Source: Oligoflexaceae bacterium (GTDB taxonomy: Bacteria; Bdellovibrionota_B; Oligoflexia; Oligoflexales; Oligoflexaceae). From it: 14,867 nt of DNA. The stretch spans positions 1 to 14,867 of the forward strand of contig CANJJY010000056.1 in assembly GCA_947474445.1 (NCBI GenBank). The letters are read 5' to 3'. The position numbers were made by a program, and so were the translations under genes. The notes beneath the pieces are model-generated. The model was not told where the DNA came from. It saw nothing but the letters and a program-made list of their open reading frames with translations, and did not search any database. How positions within the stretch are numbered: position 1 is the stretch's first letter; the number at the start of each line of letters is the position of its first letter. Positions 14,524 through 14,867 of the stretch are shown here, one piece after another.

Positions 14524-14867
14524 TCAGGGTCGATGCGTCAGCAGATATGTGCTGGTCTTGAATGATTGTTCTTCTTCCGGTTCGAAGGTAATGACGCTCA
14601 CCTTAATGCATGTGGGTTCTTTGATCTCTTTGAGGAGAACGCCGCCCGCAGGACCACCATATTTCTCCCCAACGTCGAGTGCGAGAGGCGGCAAGGTTCC
14701 GTAGGTCATGGGCAAGCTGTAAGACGTTCCAAAGGGATCTTCGATTGAAACCATCCAATAAGGAGTGCCGGTAAACTCGAAATTATTTTCAAAGGTTGGA
14801 AAACTGTCCTCGACCGCCGTCACATAGAGACTGATGACGCCGAGTTTTCTGTCTTCGGGCTTTTCAA
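14524..14867 (-). CDS. Unrecognised protein, N-terminus cut by the right window edge
   Basis: The frame ending at TGA 14526-14524 is open to the last base of the window (about 113 codons), so the start is outside; the GTG at 14823 is only an internal codon. The visible part is acidic, rich in Thr, Pro, Phe, Tyr and Gly, with predicted strands, for example WMVSIEDPFG and IKVSVITFEPEEE, and a single cysteine. It has no signal peptide, membrane segment or catalytic motif in the visible part, and I recognise no family. It ends 13 nt before the FAD hydroxylase start and overlaps that gene's ribosome binding site, so it belongs to the same operon. Confidence 0.7.
   Translation of the reverse strand, partial: EKPEDRKLGVISLYVTAVEDSFPTFENNFEFTGTPYWMVSIEDPFGTSYSLPMTYGTLPPLALDVGEKYGGPAGGVLLKEIKEPTCIKVSVITFEPEEEQSFKTSTYLLTHRP

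Overview
All genes I can support in this window are on the minus strand, so transcription runs from right (14867) to left (1). Most of the window, about 1766 to 14867, looks like one catabolic gene cluster. The left end (1 to 1706) holds two exported proteins, and the genes at both window edges are cut off. I see no tRNA, rRNA, CRISPR array, insertion sequence or plus-strand gene.

Layout in transcription order: an unrecognised protein cut by the right edge; a group A FAD aromatic-ring hydroxylase; an aldehyde dehydrogenase; a 129-bp gap holding a perfect 12-bp palindrome; then a very tight run of genes. These are a LeuC/LeuD-type hydro-lyase pair, an Asp/Glu racemase-superfamily enzyme that resembles maleate isomerase and arylmalonate decarboxylase but lacks both catalytic cysteines, an isochorismatase-fold amidohydrolase, a family III CoA-transferase, an HMG-CoA-lyase-family enzyme, an acyl-CoA-dehydrogenase-fold flavoprotein, an unknown 190-aa beta-rich protein, a second aldehyde dehydrogenase, and a Rieske non-heme iron oxygenase. 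Six junctions in this run are ATGA stop/start overlaps. Next come a small exported six-cysteine protein, a hairpin, a 200-bp AT-rich spacer, and a long lipoprotein gene that runs off the left edge.

How the genes may work together (inference): two oxygenases and two aldehyde dehydrogenases would do early oxidation. The amidohydrolase and the racemase-fold enzyme recall the end of the maleamate route of N-heterocycle degradation. LeuCD, the CoA-transferase and the lyase would hydrate an unsaturated diacid, attach CoA and cleave it to acetyl-CoA plus a 2-oxo or beta-keto acid, as in citramalate- or HMG-type endings. No ring-cleavage dioxygenase, regulator or transporter lies in the window. I do not recognise this exact combination as a named pathway, and the substrate cannot be read from the sequence.

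Organism: Gram-negative, shown by the lipoprotein and signal peptides. The Ser-rich lipoprotein linker and the proteobacterial-type LeuC fit Proteobacteria or Bdellovibrionota/Oligoflexia, but this is a weak guess. The hexamer CGATCG occurs at least 28 times right of 1.9 kb, against 3 to 4 expected, which may be a genome signature.
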